A DNA stretch of 64,000 bases, from the NCBI GenBank assembly GCA_027186245.1, contig CP114499.1:4407001-4471000 (forward strand). The letters are read 5' to 3'. Made by a program: the position numbers and the translations under genes. This DNA is from Coriaria nepalensis. Its lineage: Eukaryota; Streptophyta; Magnoliopsida; Cucurbitales; Coriariaceae. Positions 48,995 through 61,172 of this stretch are shown piece after piece. Position 1 is the first letter of the stretch. Every line of letters begins with the position of its first letter. Under the pieces are notes generated by a model, which was not told the origin of the DNA, did not search any database, and worked only from the letters and a program-made list of their open reading frames with translations.

Positions 48995-49687
48995 AGTTTA
49001 GTGATTATACGGTTGAGTTGTCTTCCGTAGTGAACAATTTTGTAGTCGAAGACGCGATTGTGCTGTTACTTTGATCACATTTTTTCAAGGAAATGGAGAA
49101 TCAAGGTACCATCAGAACTTCATTTCTGTCACCTTTTGGGAAAATAACTTAGTTAAGAGAGTTATGAGAAGTAGTCATTTTCATTTCACCATCCATGAGA
49201 CCGAATCAAATGTAGGCTTATTAGTAATTTCATTCTTATTTTATTATATTAATATTATTGTGTTTTGTTTTTTATTTTTATTTTTAGTTCATAAATGCAA
49301 ACTACCTTTGTTTCCTTTTCTTTCTTTACCGAGTTAAGGGCGACACCAGATGTTTTACAATTTTACAATTTCACACCAGATATTTTACTTCTAATTTCTA
49401 AAAAGAAGATAAGGGTGACATGATTTAAAATTGCGAAAGATGTTAATGATGCTCAAAAGTTGAACTTAGAATTATCTCAATGTTTTATGAGTTGCAAGGT
49501 CATTGATATATTATTGTGTACTACACTGTTTGGATTACTAGAATGTCATTTCAAAAATGTACTGTTTATTTTTTTCCAAGGAGATAAATACCAAATTCGA
49601 CGAAGTATAAAATTTTATATTCGGTACACCATCCATAAGTAGTTCTTAGAATGTTGTCAAGCTGTCTACTCATTTCATGAAAAATAT

Positions 49688-49980
49688 TTGGGATGCGACT
49701 TTTACCACTATTCTAAATATGAGCAAGTTTCAAACTTGGAAGATATACTATCAGAGAGAGGAGCTTGTGGAGTTTTGTTCATTGCTAACTTAGAAAACAA
49801 GGCATCTCATGGAATTATTAAGGATGCTCTTACAGCTCTTAGTTGTATGGAACATAGGGTAGGCTATGGAGCAGATAATGACTCTGTTGATGATTAAGAA
49901 TTGATGTCTTTTATCCTATGAGATCTGCTTGATGATTAGGTCAGAAGGGAAGGGATTGCTTCATTTGATAAGTTGCTTCA
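49688..49980 (+). pseudogene. glutamate synthase (GOGAT) N-terminal fragment
   Basis: The frame 49688-49897 encodes [20 protein letters not shown], then [19 protein letters not shown] and GADNDS. This is the start of the glutaminase (class II amidotransferase) domain of plant ferredoxin-/NADH-GOGAT. The catalytic N-terminal Cys is the TGT at 49766-49768. Changes in conserved glycines (CGVLF, EHRVGYG, DSVDD) and a stop at 49895-49897 show decay. GIASFDKL follows in another frame near 49951-49975. The rest of this very large enzyme is absent. Confidence 0.85.
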
Positions 49981-51581
49981 TCAGAGATGCCGTCTCTTAA
50001 AGACTGCATCAGTATAGTACTATGAAATGTCAAGCCCGTGCTCACCAACCACACCCCAATGTCTTCAATTACTAACCAGTTATTTAAAAGTCATTATTGG
50101 TGGTGAACTATCTAAGTCAGCATGAGGGACATAAACTCTCTGTTATATTAAGTCATTTTATATTGTCATACAAACTGATCTTTTAAATTTAATTGTGTAG
50201 TTTATCTGAGTTCCACTCAGTTTAATATTCTTTTAGAAGGAATTAGTCTAACAATACAACAACTATCAGCCTAGGTGTATTACTCAGTCAGTTTGAGCAT
50301 AAGAAATTTATTCTTAAGTTAATTGATTATATAAATAAGTCTTATAAGTTAGTTTCATGATATAATAATATAGTAGTATATTAAAACTGCATAATTATCA
50401 ATATAATAAGAATTATATGATAATTGCACAGTATAATTAAGGCAGTAGGGGCCACGGGCTTCCCTAGCTAACCCTCATTCTATCCAATCGTGAAGATAAG
50501 TTAGAAAGATAAATATTTTCTATAAATCTTCCAGTCATCATCTACAATAGATCAGAAGGGATCACTGTAAGCTACTAAAGTACCGTTCCTTCTTAGTTTT
50601 AATATCGTGAGAGTTAGGTAATTGTTAAATATTCTGTAATTCATATGAAAAATAGACTTAAAACTTAGAATTTCCCTTCTTCTTTTATAATCTAGTATCA
50701 TAAAGGCGAAAGTATAGATTCTAAAATAGAGGACAATACCAATAGAAAGATACAATTAAATCGATGAAGGAGCACCATTCCACTCTTTTTGGAGTTTGAA
50801 CATTGTAGAGCTAACAAATACCTTTGTGAAGCTGAAGCTATTTGAAATTGCTCCCAACTTCTTGTTCTATCTGATCGTGCTGAGGAGCCAGTAAGCCTTC
50901 TTATAGCTTCTCTACTAATATATGCAAACTTTTTTCTTTCACTTGTTCTCAAACAAACACTTATTAATTGCAAGAAATTATTAAAATTAGAATTATATTG
51001 TTATAATGAACAAATTAGAAAATAGAAAAATATATATATAATATATAAACCAACAGCCTAATAATTAATTTCCACTTTGGCAAGTGTTTAACTGATTTTA
51101 CCAACTGACATTTGGCGCGCTACATTCGGAAATTAAACAAGAGCTAAATGTGAAACCTTTTTTTCTTTTTTGGGCCAAACTAAATATGAAACCTCACAGA
51201 CCAAAATTTACGACGACAAAACAAAAAAAAACCTTTCAATTCTGGTTGAAAAATAAAACTAACTCTTTGGTTCCATCGCTTTTTTCGGTTTCTTCACAAA
51301 AAGATCAAGAAAGAAAAATGAAAGAAAGAAAAACTAGGAAAATAGAAAAATTTTAGAGAGAGAAAGAAAAAGAAGCCAGAGCAATCATTACATGATTCAA
51401 ACCTTTTGATCCAAAATTTTCTCCATCTGTACGATATGATGAAATTTTAGCCTAATTACTATATCATCATCACCATCATCATCAAGCTATGGAAATACAT
51501 CTAAAAGGAGAAATAATGATATTAGTATAATCATTCACATCATATACATATATATATATACATTAATCATTGCAGAATATA
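49981..51581. other. spacer and PIP5K upstream region
   Basis: No clear gene is seen. A minus-strand exon-like frame near 50820-50965 (REAIRRLTGSSARSDRTRSW) is bounded by AG and GT but matches nothing I recognise. Before the PIP5K start, CATTGCAG at 51568-51575 could be a 5' UTR intron acceptor. Confidence 0.45.
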
Positions 51582-54500
51582 ATGATCAAGGAAAGTGGAG
51601 TTTTGAAGGCATGGGAGGCGACCGTTCGAAAGACTCAGGCAGCAAAGAAACGTGCAAACAACATCCTTGGAGCCATTTCTACAACACACGAAGACAACAA
51701 TGGCAAACACAATGGGAGTAGCGGTGGTCATGACATCCGTGACGGAGGCAGCTCGCGACATCATTTTTATGATCATAATGATGAATTTAGCGACAGAACA
51801 ATGCCTATAGGTAGTGCTAGCGGAACGTACCACCTAGCGAAGATCCTTCCGAATGGTGACTACTATATCGGGGAGTGGTCTGATGATTTTCCGCAGGGAC
51901 AAGGGAAGTATTTATGGACCGACGGTTGCATGTATATTGGGGAATGGTTTAAGGGCAAGACGATGGGGAAAGGGAGGTTTAGCTGGCCTTCTGGGGCTAC
52001 ATATGAAGGAGAATTCAAGAGTAGTTATATGGATGGTGTAGGGACGTATACTGGTTCCGGCGGGGACACGTATCGAGGCAATTGGGTCATGAATCTTAAA
52101 CATGGTCATGGGATTAAAAGTTATGTTAGTGGGGATTGGTATGAAGGGGATTGGAGAAGAGGATTACAGGAAGGAAACGGAAGATATCAATGGAAGAATG
52201 GAAATTATTATGTTGGGGAGTGGAGGAATGGGGAGATTTTTGGTAAAGGGATATTTACTTGGACAAATGGGAATGAGTATGAAGGGAGCTGGGAAAGCGG
52301 GTTGCCTAAAGGGGATGGGACTTATAAATGGCCTGATGGGAGTTTTTATGTGGGGAATTGGAGTAGTGACCCTGAAGAGCAAATTGGGACCTTTTATCCG
52401 GCCGCTTCATCTTCAAATGAAAATCTTGAATGGGATCCTCAAGATGTGTATGATGTAGATCTTAAGAATCGTAAGATATGTACCGGTGAGAAGGTGTCTG
52501 TTTTCCCTTCACAAAAAAAGCTTGCTGTTTGGAGTTCAGTTAAGGGGGAAAGTAGTTCTAGGCCAAGTAGGAAACTGATTGATGGGCGAGGAAGCCTTGG
52601 GGTGGAGAAGCCGCTTGATCGACTGCAAATATGGGGCAGTGGTGGTGAGGAAGATGGTGAGGACAGTGATGAGAATTCCGTGCCTAGGCCGTTTCATGAT
52701 AATGATATATGTGAAGAAGGTCTGTCTAATCAGTATAGAGACGATGATGATCCAAAAGGGATGATCAATGGGCCACTTCAAGTGCCAAAGGCTCCAAAGA
52801 GACAAGGAGAAACTATATGTAAAGGTCACAAAAATTACGAGCTCATGCTCAATCTACAACTTGGGATAAGGTGTTAATTGTTTACACTTTTACTTTAAGC
52901 AAACAATATTATCTGTCACATAATATAACTGTCATAAACATTATGCAACTGTCATGTTCGGATCAATCTAACACTACTATATGTGCATGTCGAATACTAT
53001 AAATTGTCCTATTTAGGCACTCGGTTGGAAGGCCTGGTCCGATAGCATCTCTCGACTTGAAGCCTTCAGCTTTTGATCCGAAGGAGAAGATATGGACCAA
53101 ATTCCCCCCAGAAGGAACCAAATACACTCCTCCTCATAGTTCTTGTGACTTCAGATGGAAGGACTATTGCCCCTTAGTTTTCAGGTCAAAGCTAAGTCCT
53201 AGTCTAACAATGTGCATTGATTCGAACATGTATTTGTAATGATGTGTTTAGCACTAAAGTATGATCACAACAGGACATTAAGAAAGCTTTTCCACGTGGA
53301 CCCAGCTGACTACATGCTATCAATATGTGGAAATGATGCTCTTAGAGAACTCTCTTCCCCTGGCAAGAGTGGTAGCTTCTTTTACTTGACTAATGACGAT
53401 CGCTACATGATTAAGACAATGAAGAAAGCGGAAGTGAAAGTGAGGAGTGTTTAATTAATCAATTAGCATCTGAACTCAAATACAAACTATAGAAAATCTA
53501 GACCTCTTTGCTTACTTAATTTCATTACATGATGCAGGTGCTAATTAGAATGCTCTCATCTTATTACAACCATGTTCGAGCTTTTGAGAACACTCTTGTG
53601 ACGAAATTTTATGGGTTGCATTGTGTGAAGTTAATGAGCGGCTCTATCCAGAAGAAGGTAACTAATTGACAATCATCATTTTCTGAATATAGATTTGCAA
53701 TTCAGTATATTAAGTAATCAATGTTTTTAGCGAAAATGTTAATATGTACATACATAAGCAGGTACGATTCATCATCATGGGGAATCTTTTCTGTTCGGAA
53801 TACGTAATCCATAGATGTTTCGATTTGAAAGGCTCCATCCTTGGTCGAACGACGGATAAACCTGAGAGTGAGATTGACGCAACTACCATTCTTAAAGATC
53901 TCGATCTCAACTTCATTTTTAGATTGCAAAGGTCATGGTTTCAAGAGTTTATCAGGTGAAACATTAATTACCATCAGTGCTAAAAGTAGACTTCAAAAAC
54001 TTTTGCTCTTTTTCGATCACATGCAACTTAATAATCAATATTTAACATAATTTTGTTTATTTAATGTGTTTCAGGCAAATTGATAGAGATTGTGATTTTC
54101 TAGAGCAAGAGCGAATCATGGATTACAGCCTCCTAGTTGGTCTTCACTTTAGAGAAGTATCGAAATCTGGGGATTTGATTACCGCCGGAACAAGAACTCC
54201 TACCGGTCAACAATTACTTTTCTTCTTAAGTACTTTTATCACCCACTTGTAATCCAAGTTCCTCTTTGTCTTTTGAAACTAATGTGTCAAGAATTTCTGT
54301 CTCTTTCAGATGAGTCCGATAATGATGGAGCTCCTCTAATGTCAATGGCTGACATGGATCAACTTCTTCTAGACCCATCAAGGTAACTAGAAATAATCCT
54401 ACATTTCCAAGTGGTTTAGCTTTGCAGGTGGTTAATACAGTATGGTATTACAAATCTTCCAATGAATATATATTGCAGATGGAGTAGTATTAAATTGGGT

Positions 54501-54767
54501 AAGAACATGCCCGCACGAGTCAAAAGGACGGTAAGGAGAAGTGATTGTGAATTTCAACTAACAGGAGAACCGACTGGAGAATATTATGAAGTTATTATGT
54601 TTTTTGGAATCATAGACATTCTTCAAGATTATGACATTACTAAGAAGCTTGAACATGCTTACAAATCCATTCAATACGATCCCACCTCCATTTCTGCCGT
54701 CGATCCTAAACAGTATTCAAAACGCTTCCGGGATTTCATTTTTAGTGTTTTCGCTGAAGATGATTAA
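51582..54767 (+). CDS. PIP5K: phosphatidylinositol-4-phosphate 5-kinase, type B with MORN repeats, eight exons
   Basis: Exons are 51582-52870, 53017-53184, 53274-53439, 53538-53657, 53762-53955, 54075-54205, 54310-54382 and 54479-54767, totalling 2430 nt (809 aa plus TAA). All introns are GT...AG. The ATG at 51582 is used because the in-frame codon at 51570 is TTG. The N-terminus [20 protein letters not shown] is typical of the plant PIP5K4/5/6 group. Eight MORN repeats (GxxYxGxW) span residues about 92-275. After an acidic linker comes the lipid kinase domain: RFIIMGNLF, the glycine-rich DLKGSILGR, the catalytic [11 protein letters not shown], and the activation-loop end ([20 protein letters not shown]). 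The enzyme makes PI(4,5)P2 at the plasma membrane; relatives steer tip growth and vesicle traffic. No lesions are seen. Confidence 0.96.
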
Positions 54768-55249
54768 TCAGTTTACCATGCAACAATCTTCATGATCGAG
54801 TATTTCATGGATGTTTCTGGAATTTCTTGCAGAGTAAGTCACTTATATCCCCTTTTAACTTCACATGCAAGGCAAATCAACACCAATCATGTGTAAGTTA
54901 TACAGGAACAGTGTGCAAGGAGGAACAACTTTAATTTCCTGGAATCAGAAATGTATTTATTATGTAATCAACAAATTAATCTTTTGTTTTAAAATAGTTA
55001 ACTATAAGTAAGAGACAAAACATCTATGATCAATGTCAATTACTAAGCAAACAACTTGTAAATAGCAAAATAGAATTGGATCGACAATTGTAATGAATTT
55101 ATCTGTATTCATTATTTCCACTGATATAATTTGATAAATATATCGTAATAATATTTAAATAGTTTATTCTTGAAAAAACATTCATTGAGGGATAGAAGAT
55201 TCCGACATTGATTTGTCTTCAAAAATTTAGTCATCACTTGATAATATGA
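54768..55249 (+). other. PIP5K 3' UTR / flank
   Basis: No ORF is supported. The region follows the PIP5K stop and probably holds its polyadenylation site. Confidence 0.5.
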
Positions 55250-55545
55250 TAATTAGGTTTGAGCAAGCAGGAAATCCGACTGACCTGACCCGAGCGTTGA
55301 GCTAGAGAGACTATTTGATAGGATCGTACTGATTAGATCAAGATTGGGTCGAATTTACGATTTGACTTGTTAACATGGTTTTCCAGGTGATGACTTGGAT
55401 AAGTTTTATCAATAGTATGCCCAATTTGGAACCCTCTTGTCTGTAAAGAAAACAAACAAAGATAGCACCGGAGTGAGATTCTGAGAAATCCCCTCCAATA
55501 CCCACATCCAAGGAAACTTGCACGTGTGGGTGATGAAGTTAGATC
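55250..55545. repeat. dispersed repeat, copy 2 (partner at 46330-46683)
   Basis: It matches 46330-46683 over nearly its full length. It continues beyond the shared part with GATCTAATCTCTTGGGG and a T/G-rich segment to about 55740. Nature unknown; it may be part of an LTR or a DNA transposon. Confidence 0.75.
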
Positions 55546-56924
55546 TAATCTCTTGGGGTTTTGTCTATTAAAAAATACTACCAAGTTTTTGGGGAGATAT
55601 CTCTTTGTTGTCTCCCCCTGTTGTTAGAGTTTGCCTTTTGTACCAGTATGGTGGGGGGACACTCTTAGTTACCTTTACACGTCGCTTTCCTATTCATGTG
55701 CTTCTTTACTTGTTATCGTGCATATTTCAAAACTACAACTCTTATCGCCTGATATGTTAGAGATTTAGTTCTCGCTCCCCTCTCATGATCTTTTCATACT
55801 ATCTCCCTAGCCAAATCCTCATTTTTGTTTGTTCTTCATTATGCAATCATTCTAAGGAATCCTAAAGGAAGACCTTACTTTTAGTGTAAAGAGGGAATTC
55901 GTGCATAATGAGAGCTACGCTTAGACTTCTTGAGTCTATCATATTCCAAATGATGAGCTATGCTCAGAGTTCATGAGTCTTTAAAATACTTAGCCTCCTA
56001 TGCCTTTAAGATAATCAATCTTCGGGGTTTTTGCTGCACTCAGATTCTTGGTCCCTTGACACTCAATGTTTTGTGCTTTCATGTGCTCAGTCTCAATGGT
56101 CGTGCTCAAATCTTCGAACCTCGATATATTTAATTTAACATCTTTAAATAAAGTTCTCTCATTTCTTCAGCTATTAAAATTTTTAAATTTATATATTTTA
56201 AAATGAGGAGAGCATAATTTCCACCTCAACACAACTGCCTTTTTTTTTAAATTTAATTTTTCTTTAAATTTTTGTTTTGTTTGTTTGTTTGCTTAATTTT
56301 TTTTTTTAAATAATTTAATTGAATCTTTTTTATGGTATTTTCTATTAATGAATATATTTTTTTTACTTTAAAGTGTTTTTATTAATTAATTTTTATTAAA
56401 TTTTTTGAAATGACTTTTGACTTTCTTATTAATTATTTTTTAAGAAATTTGAGGAGTAAGACTCATTTATATAGAGGGTTTACTACATAGACTAAGTTGG
56501 ATCATTTTTGTCAATCAGCCTTCTTTTTCAAATAAAAAATTTTAAATTCCAAAATACCTCTCTTCCTCATTGTCATTTTATTTTCGTCTGTCTCTTCTCT
56601 TTTTTCTTAAACTGCTCTATCTCCCTCTCTCTCCTTCGAGATATGTCCTCCGCCATACACCATCGGTTGCTCCTCCTCGAACGGTGATTTCAGTTGCTCC
56701 TCCCTAACTGCCTCTTTTAATTAGTTGCTCCTTCTCGAGCCGCAATCTCACACTCTCTCCTTTGCCATCCTCTCTCCCTCTCTTCGCCGCAATCCTCCAT
56801 CACCCAAATCGCCACTTTAAATCAATCGCACTTTTTCGAACCACAATCTCGGTCGTTCATCTCTTTCACACCTCCTCCCTTTCTTTTCTTTTCTAAGTAT
56901 TTTTTTAGCCTAGATCGAGATCTC
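55546..56924. other. spacer, T-rich
   Basis: No gene is seen. A weak duplication of TGAGAGCTACGCTTAGACTT and GATGAGCTATGCTCAGAGTT occurs near 55908-55972. A C/T-rich stretch lies at 56575-56900. Confidence 0.5.
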
Positions 56925-57215
56925 GGTTTGGCCTGGACTAAGATCTAGGTCTTGCCTATCTTAGACCATGATCTATGACCAGTTTGGCCTGGACCAAGAT
57001 CTATGATTGGTCTAGCCTTGACAAGGATCTTAGTCTAGCTTGGACCATAATCTCTATCTAAGGCTGGTCTGGCCTAGACCAAACTAAGGAATCCAGTCTA
57101 AGATTGGACTGAAATCTCAGCCTAAACCAATAGAATGAGATTTCGATCAGTCCAATGGCTTGGACTGAGATCAAGTCTAGATCAAACCTCGTTGAACTAG
57201 TTTGGATCGAGATCC
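56925..57215. repeat. degenerate tandem repeats with GGACCAAGATC-type core
   Basis: About 290 bp hold repeated variants of TTGGCCTGGAC and CAAGATCTATG, including the opposite-strand forms TAGACCAA and GAGATC. Unit length is roughly 30 bp. Frames here are by-products of the repeat. Confidence 0.55.
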
Positions 57216-57776
57216 TGGTCCAAATTGGGATATCCCTTACATTTCTTTCCATTTAATGAAGACAATAATAAATTAGTAATGTTATTCCCCTAAATTTTAA
57301 AATATGGTCATTTTATAAACAAATTTCAATTTGGTCTATTTTACAAATTTTTATTTCTTTTGAAGCTAAAAAATTGAATCTTTTATTATTTTTTTAAAAT
57401 ATATTTTTATTTAAAGAAAATTCAATCCTCCATTAATTGTATTTATTGCTTCATACTTTTCTATATATATTTAATTGTTAATACTACCTACCAAAATATA
57501 AAAAAAAAAGGAGAGAATAAAAAGAAAAAGAAAAAGAGAATCTATGGTCGGATCGGCTCAACCTGACCGCAATTTGACTTATTTCAATTCGATTTGAAGC
57601 ACTCCATAATCCAATCTGATCAATACTCAATTAGATTGGAGTTGGATCAGATAGGTTGCTCACCCTAAATTAATAGTGTAAATGTGACTTATGTGATAAA
57701 AATAGATCGATCTATTATAAATAAAATCTACCGCAAAATTTCTAAAATTTTTAGAAACTTATTCGACCAAGGAAGG
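57216..57776. other. AT-rich spacer
   Basis: No gene is seen. It ends at the gypsy 5' LTR at 57777. Confidence 0.5.
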
Positions 57777-58537
57777 TGATGAGGACAAGCCTAACAAATG
57801 GATTGATGCATATTCAGATCCAATTCAGGTTCATGTTAGTCCCGTTACAAGAGCTCGTGTGAAGAAATTCAAATAAATGCTTAATGGGCTAATTCAAGTA
57901 ACATGGGCTCATACCCATTCATGAAGGCCTATTGAAGGTGGTGAATGTGATTCTCAAAAATGATATTCAGTAGTTCAAGCCTTGGAGAAGTCCATAATAA
58001 AGGAATGAGTTTATTGAAGAGTTTCGAGCTGATTTGGGCCAATATCATAAAAATCATCCCAAATGTTGGATAAAACCTTCTAACTACTTTTAAAGTATTT
58101 ATTTGAGTTTAATGTCTCTAAATCACATGGGAATAGAGTACTTTTTTGGTTTTTGGGTTGTTTTGATCAAATTGGGGTAACTGAGCTCTATTTAATTGTC
58201 TGTTTAGTCTTATTGGGCTTTATTTAGTTGTCTGCTTAGTTTCCTAAGAATCGCACATTGTTGAGGTTATGTTTTCTCTACTGGAACTTTCTCTATATAA
58301 AAAGGGCTGATTTCTTTTGTAGGGACAGATCAGTTATAAAATAATTGAGAGAAAATTTTCTTTAGCTCTTCTAGAACTTTTCAAACTTATCAGACTTATC
58401 TGTGACGTTCATCCCCACTTATCAATCTATTATTCCATCCCGGATTGTGGCATCTTCTACATTACATTCGAATATGAGTAGAATGATCCTGGATCCTTAA
58501 ATCACGAATTCGTCATTTCTTAGTGTGGTTTGTATCA
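57777..58537 (+). repeat. 5' LTR of terminal gypsy element
   Basis: It is 761 bp, starts TGATGAGGACAAGCC and ends GTTTGTATCA. It has CTATATAAAAAG near 58292-58303 as a TATA box. It is a direct repeat of the segment starting at 63658. Confidence 0.9.
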
Positions 58538-58539
58538 TT

Positions 58540-58551
58540 TGGTATCAGAGC
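58540..58551 (+). other. gypsy PBS, initiator Met tRNA
   Basis: TGGTATCAGAGC lies two bases after the LTR and is an exact match to the common plant PBS. Confidence 0.88.
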
Positions 58552-58773
58552 TTTCGTTCTAGTCTAAGGTTTATCTATCTATTTTTTTATAATTTTCCAT
58601 CCCTCATTTCGTTTGTTCTTATTAAAAAAAAAAACGAAAATTTCAGTTTAAGTTCTTCTATTCGTGTTCTTAGTGTCCTTTATTCAAAAGTTCCAAAAAA
58701 CTATTCGTGTTCTTACTATCATTTGTGAAGTCTTATTAGATTAAGATATGATTCTTAATTGTTTCAATTGCAA

Positions 58774-58909
58774 TAGCTTATGCTAAAACTCTAAGCACGC
58801 CTAGTTTCATTATAAATTCAAACTAGAACATTGATGTGTCTTAGCTTATGCTAAAACTCTAAGCACGCCTATCTTCATTATAAATTCAAACTAGAACATT
58901 GATGTGTCT
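58774..58909 (+). repeat. 68-bp tandem duplication in gypsy leader
   Basis: Two copies start at 58774 and 58842 with TAGCTTATGCTAAAACTCTA and run to GATGTGTCTT. They differ at only a few bases (CTAGTTTC against CTATCTTC). They lie in the untranslated leader before gag. Confidence 0.85.
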
Positions 58910-59133
58910 TGGTGGATTGTTGCTGAGATTTGGTAATTGTTTGTTCAATTCTAAAAAAGATTGAAAGAGGATTTTATGAGTGGAAAAAGCAAGAGAGTGT
59001 GAGAATATTAGAGAGTAAAAGCCGAATATTGAGTGAAGCACGAGTGAAATTGAGTGAAACACGTGAGGGAGTGTGGTAAGGTCCTTACTTCATTATTATT
59101 TTTATTTCTAACCTTATTTTGTAGAAAAAAAAA

Positions 59134-60000
59134 ATGTCTCATAATAGTCATGAAGGAGATGTAGGAGTGGCTGATCTAACATTATTTACTGAAGCTATAA
59201 TGGGAGAGATGAGGCGTATGATGCGGAGGGATTTGGAGCATGTACACGAATGGCTGGATCAAATGGAGAAAGCTCATAGGGAACAACGACAAGCGGCTTT
59301 TAATGCACGTAGGAGGGAAATAGTTCAAGTTAGGGAAGTGAGGGATGAAGGTGAGGAATATAATGGAGTTTAATTTGAAGAGGATATGATCGAAATTCAA
59401 TTGGAAGTCCTAGGAGATATGAGCGATTTAGAGAGGCTAGGAATCGAGAAGACAATAATATGGGTAGCATTAAGATGAAGATTCCTTCTTTCCAACGAAA
59501 AACTGATCCTGAAGCTTATCTTAAGTGGGAAAAAAAGATGGAGGTTGTGTTTGATTGTCATCATTATTCCGAGATTAAAAAGGTGAGGCTTGCTGTTATT
59601 GAATTCACTGATTATGCTATTGTTTGGTGGGATCAATTAATGACAAATATTAGGAGAAATAAAGAACGTCTCATTGAGACATGGGCGGATTTGAAAACTG
59701 TGATGAGGAGATGGTTTGTGCCCAGCCATTACTATCGAAATTTGTATCAAAAGCTATAAGGTCTCACTTAAGGAAATCAGAGTGTTGAAGATTATTTTAA
59801 GAATATTGAGGCTGCTATGATAAAGGCAAGTATAGAAGAAGACCGAGAAGCTACTATGGCTAGATTTTTGTATGGATTGAACCGAGAAATTCATGATGAG
59901 GTAGAGATGCAACATTATGTGGAGTTGGAAGATATGGTGTACATGGCCATCAAAGTTGAACAATAAATCAAGAGGAGGGGTGGTACACGTACAACCCTTG
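59134..60000 (+). pseudogene. gypsy gag
   Basis: The frame opens at ATG 59134 (MSHNSHEGDVGVADL), stops at 59371-59373 and resumes in another frame at 59460 with MKIPSFQRKTDPEAYLKWEK and YAIVWWDQLM, the gypsy capsid blocks. A stop at 59757-59759 breaks it again, then YGLNREIHDEVEMQHYVELE follows in frame order. It is not functional. Confidence 0.88.
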
Positions 60001-60089
60001 GTTCGAGTTCTTCTTATTGGAAGCCAAGCTATGTAAAGAAGGAGGAGAAGTCGGCTACAACAAGACTTACGAGTGAATTAAAACCAGAG

Positions 60090-60761
60090 ATGACTAGACA
60101 TGGAAACCAAGGTAAAGTAGATTCTTCCACTAATCGGAATCCTGATATTAAATGTTTTAAATGCCAAGGTAGGGGTCACATAGCAAGCCAATGTCCGAAC
60201 AAAAGAGTTATGATGTTGCGTGAGAATGATGAGATTGAGACTAATGATGAAGATGACAGTGAATCTATGCCATCATTAGAAGATGTGGAAACTGAGAAAT
60301 TTGTTATACAAGGAGAATTGTTGGTGGCAAGAAGAGCTCTAAGTGCGCAAGTAAAAGAAGATGACTCGGTGCAACGAGAAGACATCTTTCATACTAGGTG
60401 TTACGTTCAGAGCAAGGTGTGTAGTGTGATTATTGATAGTGAGAGTTGTACTAATGTTGCTAGCACCACCTTAGTGGAAAAATTGTGGCTCCCAACACTC
60501 AAGCATCCACGACCATACAAGTTACAATAGTTGAATGATAGTGGCGAGGTAAGGGTAGAAAAACAAGTGATAGTTTCATTTCGGATTAGTAAATATGAAG
60601 ATGAAGTGTTGTGCGATGTAGTTCCAATGAAAGCTGGACACTTGTTGTTAGGGCAGCCATGGCAATTTGATAGGCGAGTGACACATGATGGGTTCTCTAA
60701 TAAGTACTTTTTTCAACACAATCAAAAGTCGGTTACTGTTATTCTGATGACACCAAATTAG
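60090..60761 (+). pseudogene. gypsy zinc knuckle and protease
   Basis: A C-x2-C-x4-H-x4-C knuckle CFKCQGRGHIASQC lies at about 60156-60197. The protease active site reads VIIDSESCTN: Gly of D-S-G is Glu (codon GAG at 60441-60443). TAG at 60528-60530 replaces the conserved Trp of the QWLND-type block. The remainder (60531-60761) has AGHLLLGQPWQFDRRVTHDG, typical of this lineage. Confidence 0.9.
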
Positions 60762-61172
60762 GTTTATGAAGATCAAGTGAGGCGGCAAAAGGAGAGTGAT
60801 CGAAAGAAAGAGAGTGAACAAAAGAAAATGAGTGAAAAAGAGAATGATAATCAGAGGAAGGTCGAGAAAAAAGAGAGAGAAAAAGAAAAAAGAGATTCGA
60901 CGATTGAGAGAAAAAAAGAGAAGCAACAAAATAATTTATGTGCAAGAGCGAGTGAGATAAAGAACGCTTTATTTTCGAGACAACCAATGATTATACTTTT
61001 GTATAAAGAGACTCTTTTAAACACTAACGAATTTGAACAAGTTTTGCCTAGTTCTTTTGTTGCTCTTTTGCAGGATTATGAGGATGTCTTTCCTAAAAAA
61101 ACACCACATGGTCTACCTCCAATCCGAGGAATTGAGCAAGATTTTGTGCCCGGTACGACCATTCCGAACTGA
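60762..61172 (+). pseudogene. gypsy protease-RT linker, highly charged
   Basis: The frame 60777-61172 is Lys/Glu-rich over its first 55 residues and probably a coiled coil. It then enters the RT lead-in (LLQDYEDVFPKKTPHGLPPI). TGA at 61170-61172 replaces Arg (CGA to TGA). Confidence 0.8.

Noticed and set aside
51853..52829. Several long frames on both strands inside PIP5K exon 1
   Set aside because: They are shadows of the repetitive MORN coding sequence; their own products show no family features.
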